From positions 117,372,690 through 117,436,689 of the forward strand of contig CM048553.1 in assembly GCA_026413225.1 (NCBI GenBank): a DNA stretch of 64,000 nt. Direction: 5' to 3'. Of the stretch, positions 51,901 through 57,900 are shown one piece after another. A program made the position numbers and the translations under genes. How positions within the stretch are numbered: the stretch's first letter is position 1; each line of letters starts with the position of its first letter. Source of the stretch: Otis tarda (taxonomy: Eukaryota > Chordata > Aves > Otidiformes > Otididae). The notes under the pieces were generated by a model. It did no database searches. It worked only from the letters and a program-made list of their open reading frames with translations, and was not told the origin of the DNA.

Positions 51901-54900
51901 CATAAACACAGCAATATCTTCTGAGTAAAAAGAAGTGCTCAAATTATGCAACAGCATAATTATGAATAAGGAACATCCTGCTCTGCTAAATTTATTCACC
52001 AAAAAAAAGACACTAATTCAGAAAAGCCAGAAAGAAAGTTATACTTTAAATGTTACTGAAATTTAGAAGTCAAAGGCCAGAATCAATATTTTGCCAAATT
52101 AATTCTGCACAAATGGTTCTCTCTAATGGCTACTGACATACCTGTTCCACCACACTGAAATGGTAAAGTACAGTAAAGAGTTAGGAACAGAGTAGGTGTT
52201 ATGAAACCTGCAGCATTATAATTATTGTAAAGCTAAAACATCAGCTACATCAAGAAACAGTGCACATTTTTATTTTCCTAGTTGGCAAGCAAATCAGGTC
52301 GAAGTTTTGGTTTAAAAAAAAAAAGTTAAAGCATTTAGGCATCTTTCCAGACTTCTTTTTGTCCAAAATAGCTCAAAGTTCACCAAATCTTCCAAAACAC
52401 TCTCCCCAGTCTCCCCCGTCCATCTGCTAGAAAAAGCTACAAAAAGCAGCAGGTGCACCCCATGCACACAAGCCTCTGTTGTACACAGGAGACAGTCAAC
52501 AGATACCTAAAGAGCTACAGCAGAAAGCATTATATGATGAGGAAGTTTAGTTTACAGGTATTAGCTTAGAGTTCAGTTTGACACATAAGAAATGCAGTTT
52601 AAAAAAAAAAAACCCCACACAAAGAAAATCCTGACTTCCCCTTTACAAAATCAGTCTGTATATAGTTAGACATACTGAAAAAAATATATTTCAAATCATA
52701 ACAGCAAAAAGAATTATTGCAAAATTTCAAAGTCTCCTACATTACATTTCTGGAGACAGACATAACAGCCTTCACTAGAGAGGTCTGTAACACTCAAAGG
52801 ATACACGCAACATAGTGGTTTAAGAATTCATGATCCGATGCAGGCATGGACTGAAGAAAGCACTCTCTGTAAGACTCAAACCAAGGAGTAGTAGCTGGAA
52901 TACACAATAAGATAGGACAAATCAGAATATTCAACAAAACTTCTGTTTATTCATTTATGAACAAGAAACATGAAAGAATACGCCTAAAATTGAAGCTTGC
53001 AAACTCTGACAAGATCTGCACGGCAGGGAAAAGAAGGGAGAATAGTCTAAGGAGAAAGCATCTAAAATACACATAAGTGGGAGAAACAGTAACACTTTGA
53101 ATCAAATCCTGTGAAACGGAATAGTATCTTAAGCATCAACTTCCTCAATGTTGTAGGCTCACATGTATTCAGTCCTTCTTACTGTAACTACTCCATACCA
53201 CCCCTTTAAACACACACACACACACACTTGGGAAAGAAAACAAAACCAAATCAAAATTCTTCTAAAGGTCACTGAATTTGCCTCAGCTAGGGATGTAAGA
53301 ATTAACCAAGAAGCAAAATTAAATTTTGAGTATGTAGAGGAACTAAGGATTATCGAAACCCTATCCTGCCAGCCTGTCTGTAGCTTTTTGGAAGTGTTGT
53401 GACTTGGCTTGACAGTAGTTCCCTTTCTCTGCCCTGCTAAAATAAACAATTCAGCTGTCAGTTGGCAAAGCAGAGATCCAAAAAGCTAAAAGCTCAGATC
53501 TGAGTTGTACCGTTAATGCCTTAAAATGTTAATTTCCCATGTTTAATTGCTCTTCTACAACAGGGATTTCATTTTTCTAACAGCAACAAATCAAGGAAAA
53601 CCAAGTATGTCTGGTACATCCAAAGAACATGTGAACTTAAAAATCTTGTCTGTTTCTTTCCGTTCCAACTATCAGCCAAGCTATGAAGTATTTTTTCTTC
53701 TTTCAAGTCTGTTTTATGCCATCTCAAATCTGCAATTTCTTCCCTTGAGTGGAAAAAAAGATCACTGAGCAAAATCAGTCGGCTTCCAACACTCTGACTC
53801 CACACTAACCTGCAAACTAGAAAACAATAACTACTACAGAAAAAAGGCATTAACAAGAAATCCTGAAGTTTTTTTTTTTTAACATTGCCCTAAGAAAACA
53901 CATTCCTTGATTTAACTCATGTAACAATTTCTAATGCTTTGTAAACCTCCTCCTCTCACCCCAAAGAAACACCATCTCAATTTCTTAGCTGACTTCAGGA
54001 AATGGAGTTTGATTTTTGTGTTTGAATTACTTTCCAGTGCCTTAAGTTAACGTATTGTATTTAGTTCTACACTGTCAGGCCACCTGACATCAGCTTCAAC
54101 CACACAGAAGTCAGATTATAGTCACACTTCATAACTGAACTCAGTGTAGCAGTCAGCACATCCTGCATAAAAAAAAAAGATCAACAGGAAGCAAATCTCT
54201 AGTTTTTGATTACAGCCTTTCTAGCAACTGCTCTCTGAGCACTCATCTAGGATATAAAAAGTTCCTGGCTTTACTAAGTCTACATGCAAATATTGCTATT
54301 TCAATTAAGGAAAACACAACTTGTTACTAAAAACAAACCATGAGAAAGTGACTCAAATGCATATTTTCCACAAGTATAACAAAGCCTTGTAGTAACTCAT
54401 GTTCAAATCAAACAACGTTTGAAATTTCAACCTCATTTTAGTTTCAAGCTTTGTTTCCAGTTCTCTGTTTCTGTTTTACAGCTGAACCGCAGCAAAAATA
54501 AGGTTTTTAAAATCTGACAGAGCTACAAACATGGAAGTATCACTTCAGTTTCTGGGGTTCCCCCTCCCACCCTTTCTCATTCAGCCTATCAAGAACCTTG
54601 GAAGTGGCTACAAAGGCAACTGGATTCCCTTTACACAACCACAACATACATTAACGTTATTCACTCAAGAGCATTACAGGGCTATAATGTTTTATAGTAG
54701 ATACTTAAAATTATAAACATGCACCATATTAAAAAAAACCCAATATTTGAAAAAAATTCACAGATGTAACATTTCATAACACATATTGTAGCAGCACATA
54801 GCAACACTGTGTCATTTAGTACACAAATCTGCATATTTTGCATTTTTCCAGTAATATGTTTCCAACTTACTAAATAAGCAGAACTGAATTTTAGGCAAAC

Positions 54901-57900
54901 TTGTTAATGTGTTCAGAAATCCTTAAGAAAAACACTGGTAAGTAATATTCGTACATAACAGCTTAAGAATTAAAAGTCTACATTATGAAGTTTTGTACTT
55001 TTCAGCTACCTGATGATCAAGATTAATTCCACAGATACTGGCACCCAGGCACATTCAGAAAAGAAGGCATTTAGCAGCATCTTAACAGACACCATTGAAA
55101 GAATAGCTATTGCTAACCAAAGGCATAAACTTCAGAACCATAGAATGGTTTGGGATGGAAGGGATCCTTCAAAGCTCATCTAGTCCAATCCCCCTGCAAG
55201 GAGCAGGGACATCTCCAACCAGATCAGGTTGCTCAGAGCCCCATCCAACCTGGCCTTGAATGCTTCCAGGAATGGGGCATCCATCACCTCTCTGGGCAAC
55301 CTGTGCCAGTGTTCCACCACCCGCATCATAAGAATTTTTTTCCTTTTATCAAGTCTGAAACTGCCTCCCACTATTTTAAAACCATTACTCCTCATCCTAT
55401 CACGACAGGCCCTGCTAAAGAGTTTCTCCCTGTCTTTCCTATAAGGCTCTCTTTAGGTACTGGAAGACCACTATAATGCATCCCCAGAGCCTTCTCTTCT
55501 CCAGGCTGAACAGCCCCAATTCTCTCAGCCTGTGCTCATAGGAGAGGTGCTCCAGCCCTCTGATCAAACTTTGTTAATATTTAAAACTGAAAACCATCAA
55601 AATCTGCCTCTTATACACCACAACACAGAGCTTTACGGTAAGTTGAGAGGTGAATAACCAACGCATTTTGGTAGCAAAGTCTTATAAATTAGGTGAAAAT
55701 GTACTACAAAGCTTTTTGTTTGTTTGTTTGTTTTGAAGAGAGTCATGCTCCAGAAAGAATGTCAATGTAGCAGAGGCATATGTGCTTTTATTTTAGTACA
55801 GTCAGCACTTTAGTTCCAATTTGAGAAGTGCTAGTATCCCCTGAGATGGAAGTTCTATAGAGAAGCAGAAAGTATTCACATTTGAAATACAGAACAGTGA
55901 CAGTATACAGTTCCATAAGATCAAATCAGACAGCGCTTTTACAGTATCAGGTTATTTCCCACCACCACTCCGCATTTACTGACTCTATGGAACGACCAAA
56001 TGATTTAGATTAACAGGAGTAGAAATGTGACTAAAAGAAAAATTAAACAACCATCACCAATAATTTTTCATTTAGGGGAGAAAAAAAATGGAGGAACACA
56101 CATCTACACTAAGAAAAGTGCTAAACAGTTGTAGCAGATGGTAAGGAAAGGTGGATGGAGCACATGGAAGAGGAATAAAGGGCAATTTGGCAAATTGGCA
56201 CCAACCACAAAAAAATACCTGAATAAAACGTGGATGTGTTCAGTTCCATCAGTGTCTCTTTCCAATTACTGTACCAAGGAACACTAGCTTTAACTGAGCG
56301 ATCTGATAGAAAAAACATGATATTATTATACTAAAAAGGGTCAGGTACAAACATACTATTGGCTTTTACGCTCTGGTAGCATGAATTATAAAATCTATAC
56401 CACCCAGGCCCATCAGGGACTGAAGACATTTGATTCCAGCTAACTTAAGTCACAAACATTTCAGGCTCCTCTACGTTTGACAGTGTACTTTAATAGAACT
56501 CAATATTAATTTCTCATTCAGTCCAAATTCTAAGCTTGAATAAAAACGTCTATAAAGCAGTAAAGAATTAAGTTATATTTAGATATTATTGCTATTTTTC
56601 TAGTTGGAAGATACTATAAATGTAAGACACTAATTTCTGTGATTTCTCAGCCTGTAGTACACTAAGTTAAAGTAACTGAAGATGCTGAAAGTAGTTACCA
56701 CAACATTCTCCCTTATCTCCATCACATTCCTGTACTGCTGCATGCCAGCATTCACATCATGCAGCACAGAACAAACATAGCCAGGGAAGTGATCCAGCTG
56801 AAAACTTACTTGGGAGAAGAAAAAAAAAATAATAAATAAATAAATAAATTTAAGTCTTCAGTAGGATCACTTTTCCTCACTCTCCACATGTACATGGGAG
56901 AAGCAGGCATGGCTGAACCTAAGCACCCTTTCAGCAATCAACCAGGTCTCTCAGTACAAGATTACGGAACTATGAGATTATTAAACAACAAGTGTAACAA
57001 AGAAGGATTACAGACAATTAAACCAATTAACCACAGTAGTTCCAAAATTTTTCTAAAAAAAGAGCAGGATGATGATCCCTGCACTGGAAACATTCATACA
57101 CGAGCTTCTTAAACAATGTTTGTGTCTTCCTTCAAAACAGAATGCACTTGATCATCACTAGATTAAGGAAATATGTTTTGATATTGCTATCCTAGAAAAC
57201 TAATTCACCAAAACAAAAAGAGCAAATTAAAAAAAAACAGATGAGAGTATTTCACATTTCCATGCCAAAAGATTATGTTTTGTTGCCAGGAATGAATGCT
57301 TCCATGGGTTTTCAATAAAATGGTCTAACAAAGTTGAAAAAACAGTAAGTTTCTCCATAAACACTCAGTTTTCTAAGTAGAAAAGGAACTCCACCTGAAA
57401 AGCTAAGGACCTTCCTCACATCCTCCTACAGTGCAATCGTATCCAAGTTTCATTATCAAGAGCACTGTGCCAGTGTTCTGTACCCCTAAAAACGGGTACC
57501 ACAAAACTACAAAGTTGTTGCATAATTTTGTCCTTCTGTATGATCTTAATCAGATTATACATCTCTCCTCCTGGCAAATAAGCATATAGTCAGTCTGACT
57601 GGAAACAAGAACCTAACCATTCAAAAGACAGAAGATAGCCAAGTATGGTAATTCATACGTTTGATGCTCTAGCAGCAAATCAGAAAAATAAAAGGAGAGT
57701 TATTTGCTTCTACAACTACAAAGCACGGCTTGATGTAGCCACTATTCTTCTTCCCTTCTTTCACTACCTCACTTCTTAATTAAGGTCATTAGAAAAGTTA
57801 CAGAAAAGTCTCTTCACTGAAACCACTCTGCTTTCTTAGGGTCCTACAATCTCTTGAATTAAATCAGACTTTCCCTCCAAAGAGATTTCACATAAAAATG

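Larger units (their letters stand above)
52895..56218 (-). other. Intron between the alternative and standard exon 2
   Basis: 3324 bases. It holds a CA microsatellite (53211-53227), a CR1 fragment (55134-55566) and a TTTG repeat (55713-55735). At this length, steric blocking cannot by itself enforce a one-or-the-other choice between the two exons. Confidence 0.7.
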
